DNA of 64,000 nucleotides, taken from the NCBI GenBank assembly GCA_021234155.1, contig JAJEKV010000028.1, forward strand, positions 13,468,134-13,532,133, given 5' to 3'. Below, piece by piece: positions 32,046 to 43,457 of the stretch. Origin of the DNA: Isoetes taiwanensis (lineage: Eukaryota; Streptophyta; Lycopodiopsida; Isoetales; Isoetaceae). Made by a program: the position numbers and the translations under genes. The notes beneath the pieces were generated by a model. That model was not told where the DNA came from and ran no database searches. It was given only the letters and a program-made list of their open reading frames with translations. Each line of letters opens with the position of its first letter. Position 1 is the first letter of the stretch.

Positions 32046-33161
32046 CTAGGAAAACAATAAGTAGAGCCTGGGGGGAACCCCAGATATCCAATGCCCATGC
32101 CTTACCTGTGTTCCACGTTCGGCCCATGCATAGGAGCCATCGAACACATGCCATTGACTATGACTCCAAGATCCAGTTGTCAATGGCATGCATTCGATGA
32201 TCCTATACATGGCTTTTTCTTCGTTTCCTGGAAACCAACAAACACAATTCGTTAGTGAGCTTGGGGAATTGAACCCCAACGCAATGCCAATGCTCATCCG
32301 AGCATAAGGGAGATCCGGGTGCAGGGGGTCTCCCTTATGCCAAGGGGCCAAAGCCCTCTTCAGCCCTGCAGATGTTAGTAACCAAATGGAAAGCGCAAAG
32401 CATGTACAAGACATAGCATGAAGCAACAGGACTTCACATATTCACAGGCTCAGAGAATGTACATGTGGCCTGGGGCCACGCATATCAAACTGCATAAACA
32501 AGAACACTGCAAACACAATAGAAAGAACAACGCCTAGTTCCTAGGCTGTCCAGATGTAGCCCCCTGATCACAGCATCAAGCTGTCGGATTTCCTGCGTCA
32601 ACAAGCACCTGGCCAAGCTCATGTGAGACCTCAAAGCCTGTAGTTCAGATAACGGGGCACCAAGCTGCTCGCAGGCCACACTGGACATCGCGGAATCGAT
32701 CGCCACATAAAAGCTAGTCAACTGCCTCCTCAGGATGATGAGGGAGGCAACTATTCGATGGGCCTTCGTTCCAACCTGGATGATACTGGTCAAAAATTTC
32801 TTCGCAATAAACATCTGCTCCCCCTCAAGAGCATAAACCTCAGGATTTGGATGGGAATCCTCAATCACAATGTTTATGAAAGATGGATCTATGGTCATAA
32901 CAGGATGACTGGTCTCCCCAAAAGGATTGCCATCGGTCTCCATCCCTATCCTGCAACAACTTGTTACCAATACAAACACATGCTGAAACAAACCAAAACA
33001 CGGACAGAAATAAAGTTGTACATGCAACAACAAAAATAACAGGTTAGCCAACTGCCATCATATGATCCCCGGTGTGGATGGGGATATAATCAACACCATG
33101 GTCAGGGATTTCAATATCAGGGCTGAACGATGGATCATGGATCTCCTGGAAATTGCAGTCC
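32046..33161 (-). pseudogene. Intron-containing gene of unknown function, cut by TnC
   Basis: Minus-strand coding pieces with plausible splice sites. An upstream exon, cut at 33161, reads IHDPSFSPDIEIPDHGVDY. An exon from ~32955 reads METDGNPFGETSHPVM, then SFINIVIEDSHPNPEVYALE and a helical region. An exon near 32365 reads LKRALAPWHKGDPLHPDLPY. After a 17-18 base intron-like gap (or frame change) comes NEEKAMYRIIECMPL...SQWHVFDGSYAWAERG. The repeated DPSF...IE/D...P pattern suggests short linear repeats. I do not recognise the product; it could be a host gene or part of another transposon. Its 5' end is lost at the TnC left end. Confidence 0.4.
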
Positions 33162-33493
33162 AGGGTAAAAGAAAGCTAGGGTGTCTAAAAAAAATGCCCT
33201 TACATTATGTATAATGTAGGGCATGTAGGCACCCGTTTTTGTTATTTTTTTGAATTTTAGTTAGTTGGGATATGTAATGATTAGGAGTAGCCACGTCAGC
33301 AATTCAAAATTATGAGTGGCAGTGGCAACCAGAACGGACCTTCATTGCAATTTTTCAGAGGGAGATTGCGAGGTGTTTCCTGTTTAGGAAAAAAATTTGC
33401 CGCCGTTCCAATTTTTTGTGTTTGTGAGTGAGCAACGAAGTAATTCGACTGTAACTATTCTTCTTCCTCGAAATCCTTGCCTAAATCCAAGCA

Positions 33494-34727
33494 ATGGACG
33501 CCTTTGCCTCCCGGAAGTCACCCAGATTAAACAAAAATTTGAAAATAGTCGATTCTAGCAAGAAAGCCGAAAAAAACAAGAGGAAGGTTCAAACTTCTGA
33601 GGAACCAGGGCCAAAAAGAAGATTTATTTGTGAAGAACCCGCTGTTGTGGAAGCAAAGCATGTAAGATGTGTCAATGCAGATGAAATTTTTCCAGATTTA
33701 CAACAGATAATGGACGAAAGCGTGGGGGCCCAAAGACATCTGGGGTTCAAAGAATCTAGCGTGAAGCCGAGTGGGCGAGAACTTCTACAAACATTATGAA
33801 ATTGTTTTTGGTAAGCGGGGAGGTCACAAATCGCCATGTACCGAAGTACTTTTGCTCGTGCATTTGAACTTCAATTGTGGGTAAAAAGTAGATTGGGATA
33901 CTTTTAAAGTTTTGGCCAAAGATTTGGCAAAGGGATGAGCAAAAGAATCTGCTATTACAGAAGAAATTGGGACCTCTAAATCCACATCCAAGGTTCCTAA
34001 ATTTCAGCAAGGATTTTACCCTAAGGAAGAGCTTGAATTTGCAGAAACTCTGTTGCAGCAGTGTCATGGAGAGTTAATTAGCAGCACATCCAAGGTTGAA
34101 GAACTGAAAATTCAGCAGGCAGAATTACGTGACAATATAAATAAGATTTCAGGAAGAAAGGATGCACATGAAGAGGACCTAGCACAGATACAAGAAGACA
34201 TCAATAGTGTTCTCGACGACGCTAAGCAAAATAAGAGAGACATCAAGACTGTGCAGCAGGAGGTTGACCTTTTAATGAGGGATAGAACCAGGAAGGAAGA
34301 AATGCTGAAGAGAATTCAGGAGCCATTGGAGAAAGCCATTCGGGAAAAGGAGTTATGTGAAAAGAGGATTGCAGAACTTGAGGAGGCAAACAAAGTTCAG
34401 TTTGAGTGCTGCACACGGCTTGATGATATGCATAAGTACATGATGCATTCTGCAGCGATTCTCCTTCAGCCCAAAACAAGCTTAGTGATCTCTCCAGCTG
34501 AAGAAAAATTCATATCTGTGCATGGATGTGTGTTTTGTAGTAATGGCTTTGCTAATAATGAACCTATCCTAGTTGCTCCATGCGAGCATTCATTTCATAT
34601 CTTCTGTTTCTCATATTCTATTTCTACTAGACTATCCTGCCCAAGAGCATGCAAATGGGACGAAAACATTTCAAAGATCTTGGGTGTGTACACTGGAGGT
34701 AAGCAGTATTTCATGATTTATGTTTAA
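33494..34727 (+). pseudogene. TnC accessory protein: N-domain, coiled coil, RING-like finger
   Basis: From the ATG at 33494: a basic start (ASRKSPRLNKNLK), CVNADEIFPDLQQIMDES, then an N-terminal domain continuing in other frames through 33900 (FYKHYEIVFG, SPCTEVLLLVHL, VDWDTFKVLAKDLAKG). Its frameshifts are the reason for calling a pseudogene. From 34053 a clean 224-residue frame gives ~120 residues of coiled coil (VEELKIQQAELRDNINKI) and a finger CVFCSNGFANNEP, CEHSFHIFC, CPRACKW. This is the same CX2C...CXHX2HX2C...CX3C layout as in TnB. A donor GGAGGTAAG ends the exon near 34699. Inferred nuclear; E3-like activity is only a possibility. Confidence 0.65.
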
Positions 34728-35340
34728 TTTGCTGCACCCATGATTACTGCAATGTAGAATCCATTTACATGTAGAATCCATTTACATGTAGATTGCTGCA
34801 CTTAAGGTTTTGCTACAGCATGTAGGAGTGTACTGGTTATTTTATACTTATAGTTCCATGGCTTGCATGTCATACATATATGTGTTTCTTACATACATGT
34901 TGTACATTCACAGTGTAGGGTCCTAGATGTAGAACTTAAATACATAAAATTAGGAGTTGTGTACTGAGTTTTGTGGCAGAACATTTAGAGGTATTTTATG
35001 TAATGTCTGATGTGTACATGTGCATACATTGGAGCACATTCATGTACATTACATGTACATTCCATCTAGATAAATAGCTGTTTACATGTGTATGTACTCA
35101 AAGTACTTCAATGTAGATCAGTTCTAGTAATATGTACAGCTATTGATATGTACGTAGAGCGGTTAGAGACCTGATTAGTTTGAGGCCCGATATCCATCGT
35201 TATGTGATTTATTTTCGAGCTTCAAAGTGCCAAAAAAAAACCGGAAAGAAATTACACCACAGATCAGGTGCGCTTGTTTTCAAATTGTTTTGCATTGTGT
35301 CAGAGGAAGCAATTTCTTATTCTTGGTTCGGTTTTCACAG
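34728..35340. other. TnC intron with TACATGTA-rich sequence
   Basis: AT-rich, with many ACATGTA, TACATGT and GTACAT palindromes between the RING exon and the Lys-rich exon. The same intron is present in TnF (50240-50885). Confidence 0.6.
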
Positions 35341-36289
35341 TTTTGGAGGTTCCAAAGAAAATTGAGGTGCAAGATGTAGCCGAGGGAAAGAAAGCAGTGA
35401 TTGAAGGAAAAAGCAAAATCACTATTCCTGCGGTGATACAGGTTGAGGAGGCTGGCACTTCAGGTCTGCATGGTGACATTCCAGATTATGACGAGGAACT
35501 CGAGAGATTGAGGGAGCAGGCTAAGGCCACATCTTCAAAAGTAAAGGCAGCAGCAGAAAATGTGACTCCAAAGAAGAAGTCCACGCCTAAAAAGCCACAG
35601 AAGAAGACAATTAAAGCAGTAGAAACAGGTAAGATAGCATTTTATTTGATTAAAGACGGCGGTGAGAAGTCCATGACATCCTATGTTTACAGGTCCTAAT
35701 GAAGAGGAATCTTAGAGCATCAAGATGTAGAGCGGGGATACTCTTAAGTTTGTGTCAAATCTTGCTTCCGACATAGTAAAAAAGGCCGAAGTTTCATGAC
35801 AATGAGAAATCGAAGAGGTTGAAGACGAGGATTCTGGACCTAATAAGAATCTGAGTGAGGAAACCAAAAAAGATGGGAAGGAAATGGATACTGACTCCGA
35901 GAAAACAGTGTCAGCAGAGCAGAAGAATGATCTCTACTGGTAACTTGATCTACATATCTTACATTTTTTTTTTACATCTAGTATCCAAGTTAAAAACTTT
36001 AAAATAATATGGATAGTAGTAGACGAATATAGATGATTTGTGTAAATGTACTGGTCATTGAACCCGCATCGCAGATTCGAATCTGAGCCATATGATGTCT
36101 TGCTGAACCGAATGATGAAGCTCAAGAAGGCAAGGATTTTCCCAGGATCTTTGCCTGAAATGGAGTGTTATTTATTTGAACAAGATGTGCTGGACATGGA
36201 TGTGGGAAAATTTTCCAACCGGCATGTGGATATGTATGCCAGGTACTGGACTTTGAACTTGTTCATTTGTATGTGTAGGTCAAGTTAGT
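35341..36289 (+). pseudogene. TnC accessory protein: charged linker exons
   Basis: After an acceptor at TTTTCACAG (35340), exons encode VPKKIEVQDVAEGKKAVIEG, then a Lys-rich run (TPKKKSTPKKPQKKT, near 35570), an acidic Glu/Lys piece to ~35938 (in broken frame near 35700-35800), and from ~36072 RFESEPYDVLLNRMMKLKKA through FPGSLPEMECYLFEQDVLDM. The last piece resembles the lead-in to Ulp1 protease domains. Frames shift between exons, partly by splicing and partly by damage. Confidence 0.55.
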
Positions 36290-36316
36290 AATTTTATCCT
36301 TTTCAACTTATTATAG

Positions 36317-36649
36317 GTACCTGCAGCTCTGTGTTCCAGATGATAAGAAGGCCGACGTCTGGTTCTTCCCACCGGACAGCTTCATGGAATTTGCAGCATG
36401 GACCAAGGCAAGCGAAAAAGATAAATCTATGGCAGCCTCCGAGCGTGGAAGAGATATTGTAAAGGTAGCTCTTACAGGGATAAATTGGTTGAAGTGCAGA
36501 TGGATCATGATTCCAATGCTATGTAGAGTGACTGAACATCACACTTTGGCCATCTTCAACATGGCACTTACTAAGAGTAAGGACACCATCAACATTCAGA
36601 TCTTCAATTCTGCCGAGGACATTGACGTTGACATGCTTGCACTTAAGAG
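36317..36649 (+). CDS. TnC accessory protein: Ulp1-type protease, first half
   Basis: Exon between TTATAG (36316) and GTATTT (36650). It reads YLQLCVPDDKKADVWFFPPD near the start, then WLKCRWIMIPMLCRVTEHHT, LAIFNMAL and INIQIFNSAED. WIMIP followed by a His-containing turn and an IFNS strand matches the WxxIP...H(W)...(Y)DS pattern of C48 (Ulp1/SENP) cysteine proteases. The first His of EHHT is the likely catalytic His; the usual Asp position reads Asn here. The catalytic Cys is in the next exon, now 23 kb away at 59640. Ulp1 enzymes cut SUMO or process SUMO precursors; substrate here unknown. Confidence 0.65.
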
Positions 36650-36717
36650 GTATTTTGTCTTTCACATCTCCTTTTATTAATATTGAGTAGATTGGATACC
36701 ATGTTAGCAGCTTCTTT

Positions 36718-36748
36718 CACACTCACCCCGGTTTTTGGTCCACTGTTG
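36718..36748 (+). repeat. TnD left terminal inverted repeat
   Basis: CACACTCACCCCGG then TTTTTGGTCCACTGTTG; pairs with 59572-59602. Confidence 0.85.
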
Positions 36749-37370
36749 AAAACATCAGTTTTGGTAGGTCTACATGTCCTGTTTTCAAAGAATCCTACAT
36801 GTGGATTTGTGGAGGTATGGTTTTGTTCGATAATGGTGTTCTTTTTTTAGTGGACTAAAACATCCACTGTTGTTTTGTAGTTTCTTCTGTTGTGACATGT
36901 CATTTTATAATACAATCCACTATAGGAAAGAATACTTGAATTTCTACATGTCTAATAATTCTATTGTCACATGTCTTTATAGATGTAGGAAATAATATTT
37001 GATTCTCTACATGTCCTATACTTCCATTCACATGTCTTTATAGTAGTAGGACAGAGTACTTTATTTACTAAGGCATTGTAGGAAAGAATACATGAATTAC
37101 GACATGTGTAATACTTCTATTGTCACATGTCTTTATAGAAGTAGGAAAGCATACTTGATTCTCTACATGTCCTATCCTTCCATATCACGGGTCTTTATAG
37201 TGGTAGGACAGAGTACTTGATTTGCTACATGTGATGCACGTGCATGATCACATGTCCTTATACTAGTTTTCCATGTAAGACAAGTTACTTCAACTACTTC
37301 AATTACTTAACGCCTATTTTTGCATAACAAAACCATCAAGAATTTGATTTGTATTCCTTGAGGGGGTGCA

Positions 37371-37815
37371 GGACCGCTGCAACAAATCCCTAAGCATTAA
37401 TGTCATAGGACCACGCAAGATCCTGACAATATCCTAACATTTTGGATATTGTTAGAGAAAGACCATTAAACCACGCCTACATTTTTGCATAACAAACCAT
37501 TAAGAATTGTGAGATGTATTTCTTTATGGAGGAAAGGACCATTGCAACAAATCCCCAAGCATTAAAATGGCAAGACCATGCAATATCCTAACATTATTCC
37601 CCTATTTTGGATATCGTTAGTGGAACACCATTAAACCGTTCCTACATCTTGGTATAATTTAGACCATTAAGAATTTGAGATGTAATTGTTTATGGGGAAT
37701 AGGACCATTGCAACAAATCCCCAAGCATTATAAAATGGCAAGACTACGCAATATCCTAACATTATCCCCCCATTTTGGATATCATTAGTGGAACACCATT
37801 AAACCATGCCTATAT
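37371..37815. repeat. ~165-bp tandem repeat, three copies
   Basis: Each copy carries ACCATTGCAACAAATCCCCA, GCATTA, CAATATCCTAACAT, TTTTGGATATCGTTAG and ACCATTAAACC. Inside TnD; no coding content. Confidence 0.7.
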
Positions 37816-37894
37816 CTAGTTGGTACTAAGGTTCGCTATAGGCGATCCAATAGTTATCCCGCGTCATCCAATGGTTTTAATTGTATCTAATTTA

Positions 37895-38165
37895 TCTTAT
37901 CCAATGGTTCTTTCTAAGAATGCAATGGTTCTTTGAAAAACAAGATAACTTATTGCACTTAGATGATTTGCACTAAGAATCCAATGGTTTTTTGAAAAAC
38001 AAGATAACTTATTGCATTTAGACGATTTGCACTAAGAATCCAATGGTTCTTTGAAAAACAAGATAACTTATTGCACTTAGACGATTTTCACTAAGAATCC
38101 CATGGTTCTTTGAAAAACAAGATAACTTATTGCACTTAGACGATTTGCACTAAGAATTAGAGATG
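37895..38165. repeat. ~60-bp tandem repeat, four copies
   Basis: CAATGGTTCTTTGAAAAACA, AGATAACTTATTGCACTTAG, ACGATTTGCACTAAGAATC repeat head to tail with few changes. Confidence 0.85.
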
Positions 38166-38779
38166 TAATTGTTGGAGCCATCAAGCAAAATACCACAGCT
38201 AACACCTTAAACCTAAACACAAACTCGGGAAAACCTTGCTCGGGAAAACCTTGCTTCCGAGTCATGTGCATGAAGGTATCAGAGCTCCTCTGCATGGTAA
38301 TCCTCTAAACTAGTGGCTAGACGTTATAGTTTGGCAGCTCCCCAATTCCAAACAATTGCATCAAAATATCTTTGTCATACTTCTGCATAGGAATCCTTTA
38401 AATCGTTGACTAACCTTCCTAAGGAGTATGGATGCAATAGAATTGACAATTCCTATTTGAAACACTTAACTATCCATTTGGCACTACTTAATTTGTTTAT
38501 CTGAAATTATTTTCTCGGTCTAAGACTTAGTGTGATTTATCTAGACGATGGTGAAAATTAGTTGCTCGTGTCCTATCAGGAAAGTTCAGCCTACCGTAAC
38601 CGTAACCTGCTGCAGTCTTATCCACTAACTTTCTTCGTATTTAGATTAGTGGGTAATGCCTAACTATCTAATTCTTTCTCATTGTAACTTCCTTTTTTAA
38701 GATACTTTGTTTGAGGATTTCTCAATATGCTTATGGATGATATTGCATTATGCATATGTAGGTTTTTTGGCGACTATAT

Positions 38780-41640
38780 TGGGTGGAAAGACTATCTCTT
38801 AAGGGCCTTTATTCTTTGGGTCGAATCGCTATACGGAAGGTTTTAGGGCTCGATCTTTCGGCGTCCAACGCCTCCCACTACCTCATGACATTGTGCAAGA
38901 TCACGGTCCAATCGGCTGGGGTATGGCCTCCAAAACGTAAACCCCGCGGCGTTGCTAGGTTATTGTAGGGTTTACGTTATGGAGGTCGAAGTTTTATTCG
39001 ATTGCACTTTTGAGACATGGTCGAGAAGCCGCAGTTGAAAAAAAGAAGCAATAGAAACCCGGCGAAATGGGGTTTGGATTTACCGAGGGCTTTTTCTTAC
39101 CGGTGCTCCTCAGGAGGGCAAATGCCAGTGCCTCCCTTCCCGGAGCCCGGTTTCCCTATCCGACCGTTGAATTCTCCATTCAAGTAACTTGCTTCGAGCA
39201 GGCTCAAAAAAATTCAAGATCTGTCCGGGAGAACATATCAAACCGCAAAGCGTCCTGCAGTCGACCGTGTAGAAACCCAAGTGTTTTGTCGTTCGGGCAG
39301 TACAAAGGCTCCGGAATGGAGATTTGACTTCGCCATATCGTCCGAAACAACGAAATTACCCTAGGGACCAAGTTACATGGTCATTTTTTGCAGCAAAAGA
39401 AACACGAACCCTCTACATGGCAGTATTCTGCACCCTCTGCTAAGGACAATTCACTACGAACATGTTGGACATGAGCTACTTTGGCGCTTCCGGGAGCAGG
39501 GGTGGTCTTCTGCCCACGAAACTTGGTCTCCAGGGTAATGTCGATGTTTCGAGTCCGTTGGCAGAGTCAGATCACAGTTCCGGGGTGGGATAGTTGCCCG
39601 TCCGTGGCCAGGGACCCTCCAGAGAGGACCTTTGGGTCGAACTTCTTCTGGAAGGTTTTAGGGCTCCGTCTTCTGGCGTCAACGCCCTCCCACTACCTCA
39701 TGATATTGTGCAAGATCCTGGTCCAATCTGGCTAGGGTATGGCCTCCAAAACATAAACCCTGTGCAATGCTAGGTTATTGTAGGGTTTACGTTATGGAGG
39801 TCGAGTTTTATTCAGTTGCACCTGAGACATGGTCGAGAAGCTGCAGTTGAAAACAAGAAGCAATAGAAACTGACGAAATGGGGTTTGGATTTACCGAGGC
39901 AGGCTTTCCTACCAGTGCTCCTCCGGGAGGGCAAATGTCAGTGCCTCCCTTCCCGGAGCCCGGTTTCCCTATCCGACCGTTGAATTCTCCATTCAAGTAA
40001 CTTGCTTCGAGCAGGCTCAAAAAAATTCAAGATCTGTCCGGGAGAACATATCAAACCGCAAAGCGTCCTGCAGTCGACCGTGTAGAAACCCAAGTGTTTT
40101 GTCGTTCGGGCAGTACAAAGGCTCCGGAATGGAGATTTGACTTCGCCATATCGTCCGAAACAGCGAAATTACCCTAGGGACCAAGTTACACGGTCATTTT
40201 TTGCAGCAAAAGAAACACGAACCCTCTACATGGCAGTATTCTGCACCCTCTGCTAAGGACAATTCACTACGAACATGTTGGACATGAGCTACTTTGGCGC
40301 TTCCGGGAGCAGGGGTGGTCTTCTGCCCACGAAACTTGGTCTCCAGGGTAATGTCGATGTTTCGAGTCCGTTGGCAGAGTCAGATCACAGTTCCGGGGTG
40401 GGATAGTTGCCCGTCCGTGGCCAGGGACCCTCCAGAGAGGACCTTTGGGTCGAACTTCTTCTGGAAGGTTTTAGGGCTCCGATCTTAAGCGTCAACGCGC
40501 CCTCCTACTACCTCATGACATTGTGCAAGATCCTGGTCCAATCTGGCTAGGGTATGGCCTCCAAAACATAAACCCTGTGCAATGCTAGGTTATTGTAGGG
40601 TTTACGTTATGGAGGTCGAGTTTTATTCGATTGTTTTTGAGACATGGTCGAAGCTGCAGTAAAAAAAGAAGCAATAGAAGCCCGGCGAAATGGGGTTTGG
40701 ATTTATCCTCCTCCCAGTGTCGCAATTAGAAGTCAAGAACACATTTTGTAGTAGCAAATTTTTTTGGAATGATTCGGGATCGCCAATAGATCCAAAGTCT
40801 GTTATTTCAGTTGCCATGGCTCCGCATGCATGTTCGAAAAAGGTACACCAGGTCCCAAGTGCAAGTGACCACGTTTTGGCCTCCATAACGTAAACCCTAC
40901 AATAACCTGGCAAGACACAGGGTTTGCGTTTTGGAGGCCATACCCTAGCTAGATTGGACCAGGATCTTGCACAATGTCATGAGGTAGTGGGAGGGCGTTG
41001 ATGCCAGAAGACGGAGCCCTAAAACCTTCCAGAAGTAGTTTGACCCAAAGGTCCTCTCTGGAGGGTCCCTGGCCACAGACGGGCAATTCTCCCACCCCGG
41101 AACTGTGATCTGACTCTGCCAACGAACTCGAAACATCGACATTACCCTGGAGACCAAGTTTCGTGGGCAGAAGACCACCCCTGCTCCCGGAAGCGCCAAA
41201 GTAGCTCACGTCCAACACGTTCGTAGTGAATTGGCCTTAGCGGAGGGTGCAGAATACTGCCATGTAGAGGGTTCGTGTTTCTTTTGCTGCAAAAAATGAC
41301 CGTGTAACTTGGTCTCTAGGGTAATTTCACTGTTTCAGACGACATGGCGAAGTCGATCTCCATTTAAGTCTTTGTACTTGCCCGAAACGACAAAACACTT
41401 GGGTTTCTACACTGGCCGACAAGCGGGGACACTTTATGGTTTGATATGTTATCCCGCACACATCTTGAATTTTTTGAGCCCGCCGGAAGCAAGTTACTTG
41501 AATGGAGAATTCAATGGTCGGATAGGGAAACCGGGTTCCGGGAAGGGAGGCACTGGCATTTGCCCTCCCGGAGGAGCACTGGTAGGAAAGCCTGCCTCGG
41601 TAACCTTTGTGATGCCAGTCTCCTGGGGTCTGGCCACCTA
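38780..41640. repeat. Direct and inverted ~815-bp repeat block
   Basis: A unit beginning GGCCTCCAAAACGTAAACCC recurs at 38926, 39739 and 40557 (periods about 813 and 818). An inverted copy occupies about 40905-41620, making a large foldback. Each unit starts with a hairpin, CCTCCAAAACGTAAACCC with GGGTTTACGTTATGGAGG. Frames on both strands encode repeated, unrecognised peptides and are not supported as genes. Confidence 0.75.
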
Positions 41641-41642
41641 GG

Positions 41643-43457
41643 CTATAACATGCCACCTAGGCTCCAACATGCCACCTGGGCTCCAACATGCCACCTAGGC
41701 TCCAACATGCCCACCGGGCTCCAACATGCCACGTGAGCTCCAACATGCCAAGTTGGCTCCAACGTGCCACCTACGCTCAAGCATGCCAAGGTGGCTCAAA
41801 TATGCCACCTAGGCTCCAACATGCCAAGGTGGCTTCAACATGCCATGTAGGCTCCAACGTGCCAACTAGGCTCCAACATGCCTCATGAGCTCTAGCATGC
41901 CACCTAGGCTCCAACGTGCCACCTAGGCTCCAACATGCCACCTCGGCTCTAACATGCCAAGGTGGCTCCAACATGCCACCTAGGCTCAAGCGTGCCAAGG
42001 TGGCTCAAACATGCCACCTAGGCTCCAACATGCCACCTACGCTCCAACATGCCACGTGGGCTCCAACATGCCACCTAGCATGCCACCTAGGCTCCAACAT
42101 GCCACCTGGGCTCCAACATGCCAAGTGAGCTCCAACATGCCACGTGAGCTCCAACATGCCAAGGTGGCTCCAACGTGCCACCTAGGCTCAAGCGTGCCAA
42201 GGTGGCTCAAATATGCCACCTAGGCTCCAACATGCCACATAGGCTCCAACATGCCACGTAGGCTCCAACATGCCAACTAGGCTCCAACATGCCTCGTGAG
42301 CTCAAACATGCCACCTAGGCTCCAACGTGCCACCTGGGCTCCAACATGCCACCTAGGCTCAAGCGTGCCAAGGTGGCTCAAACATGCCACCTAGGCTCCA
42401 ACATGCCACATAGGCTCCAACATGCCACATAGGCTCCAACATGCCACCTTAGGCTCCAACATGCCACCTAGCATGCCATCTAGGCTCCAACATGCCTCCA
42501 ACATGCCACGTGAGCTCCAACATGCCAAGGTGGCTCCAACGTGCCACCTAGGCCCAAGCGTGCCAAGGTGGCTCAAATATGCCACCTATGCTCCAACATG
42601 CCACGTAGGCTCCAACATGCCACGTAGGCTCCAACATGCCAACTAGGCTCCAACATGCCACCTAGGCCCAAATATGCCAAGGTGGCTCAAACATGCCACG
42701 TGGGCTCCAACATGCCACCTAGGCTCCAACGTGCCAAGGTGGCCCAAACATGCCACGTGGGTTCCAAAATGCCACCTAGTTGGCTCAAACATGTCACGCT
42801 TGCTCCAACATGCCACCTAGGCTCCAACATGCCACCTAGGCTCCAACATGACACCTAGGCTCCAACATGCCACCTAGGCTCCAACATGCCACCTAGACTC
42901 AGACATGCCAAGGTGGCTCAAACATGCCGCGCAGGCTCCAACATGCCACCTAGGCTAAAACATGCCAAGGTGGCTCAAATATGCCACCTAGGTTCCAACA
43001 TGCTCAAACATGCCTGTGGGCTCCAACATGCCACCTAGGCTAAAACATGCCAAGGTGGCTAAAACATGCCACCTAGTCTCCAACATGTCACATAGTCGCC
43101 AACATGCCACCTAGGCTCCAACATGCCACATAGTCTCCAACTTGCCACCTAGGCTCCAACATGCCACCTAGGCCCAAATATGCCAAGGTGGCTCAAACAT
43201 GCCACGTGGGCTCCAACATGCCACCTAGGCTCCAACGTGCCAAGGTGGCCCAAACATGCATATGCCACATGGGTTCCAACATGCCAACTAGTTGGGTCAA
43301 ACATTCCAAGGTGGCTCAAACATGCCACAAGGGCTCCAACATGCCACCTAGGCTCCAACATGCCACCTAAGATGCCAAGGTGCCTCAAACATGCCACGCG
43401 GGCTCCAACATGCCACCTAGGCTCAAGCATGCCACCTAGGCTCCAACATGCCACCTA
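41643..43457. repeat. 1.8-kb minisatellite, 19-bp unit
   Basis: About 95 variants of GCTCCAACATGCCACCTAG, with sub-types containing AAGGTG, ACGTGAG or ACGTAG. Higher-order blocks are repeated: about 41765-41990 with 42173-42400, and 42650-42780 with 43140-43300. Because 19 is not a multiple of 3, both strands stay open for long stretches; these frames are not genes. Confidence 0.9.

Larger units (their letters stand above)
33162..36717 (+). mobile_element. TnC, left part
   Basis: It starts with AGGGTAAAAGAAAGCTAGGG, identical to both ends of TnF, and matches TnF 48685-52260 along its length. It carries the first exons of the accessory gene. It stops at 36717 in an intron, where TnD is inserted, and resumes at 59603. 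TnC's transposase half should lie beyond the Helitron, outside the window, together with its right end. Confidence 0.85.

Noticed and set aside
41643-43457. Several His/Pro-rich open frames
   Set aside because: Produced by the 19-bp repeat; they occur on both strands and start and end at repeat irregularities.
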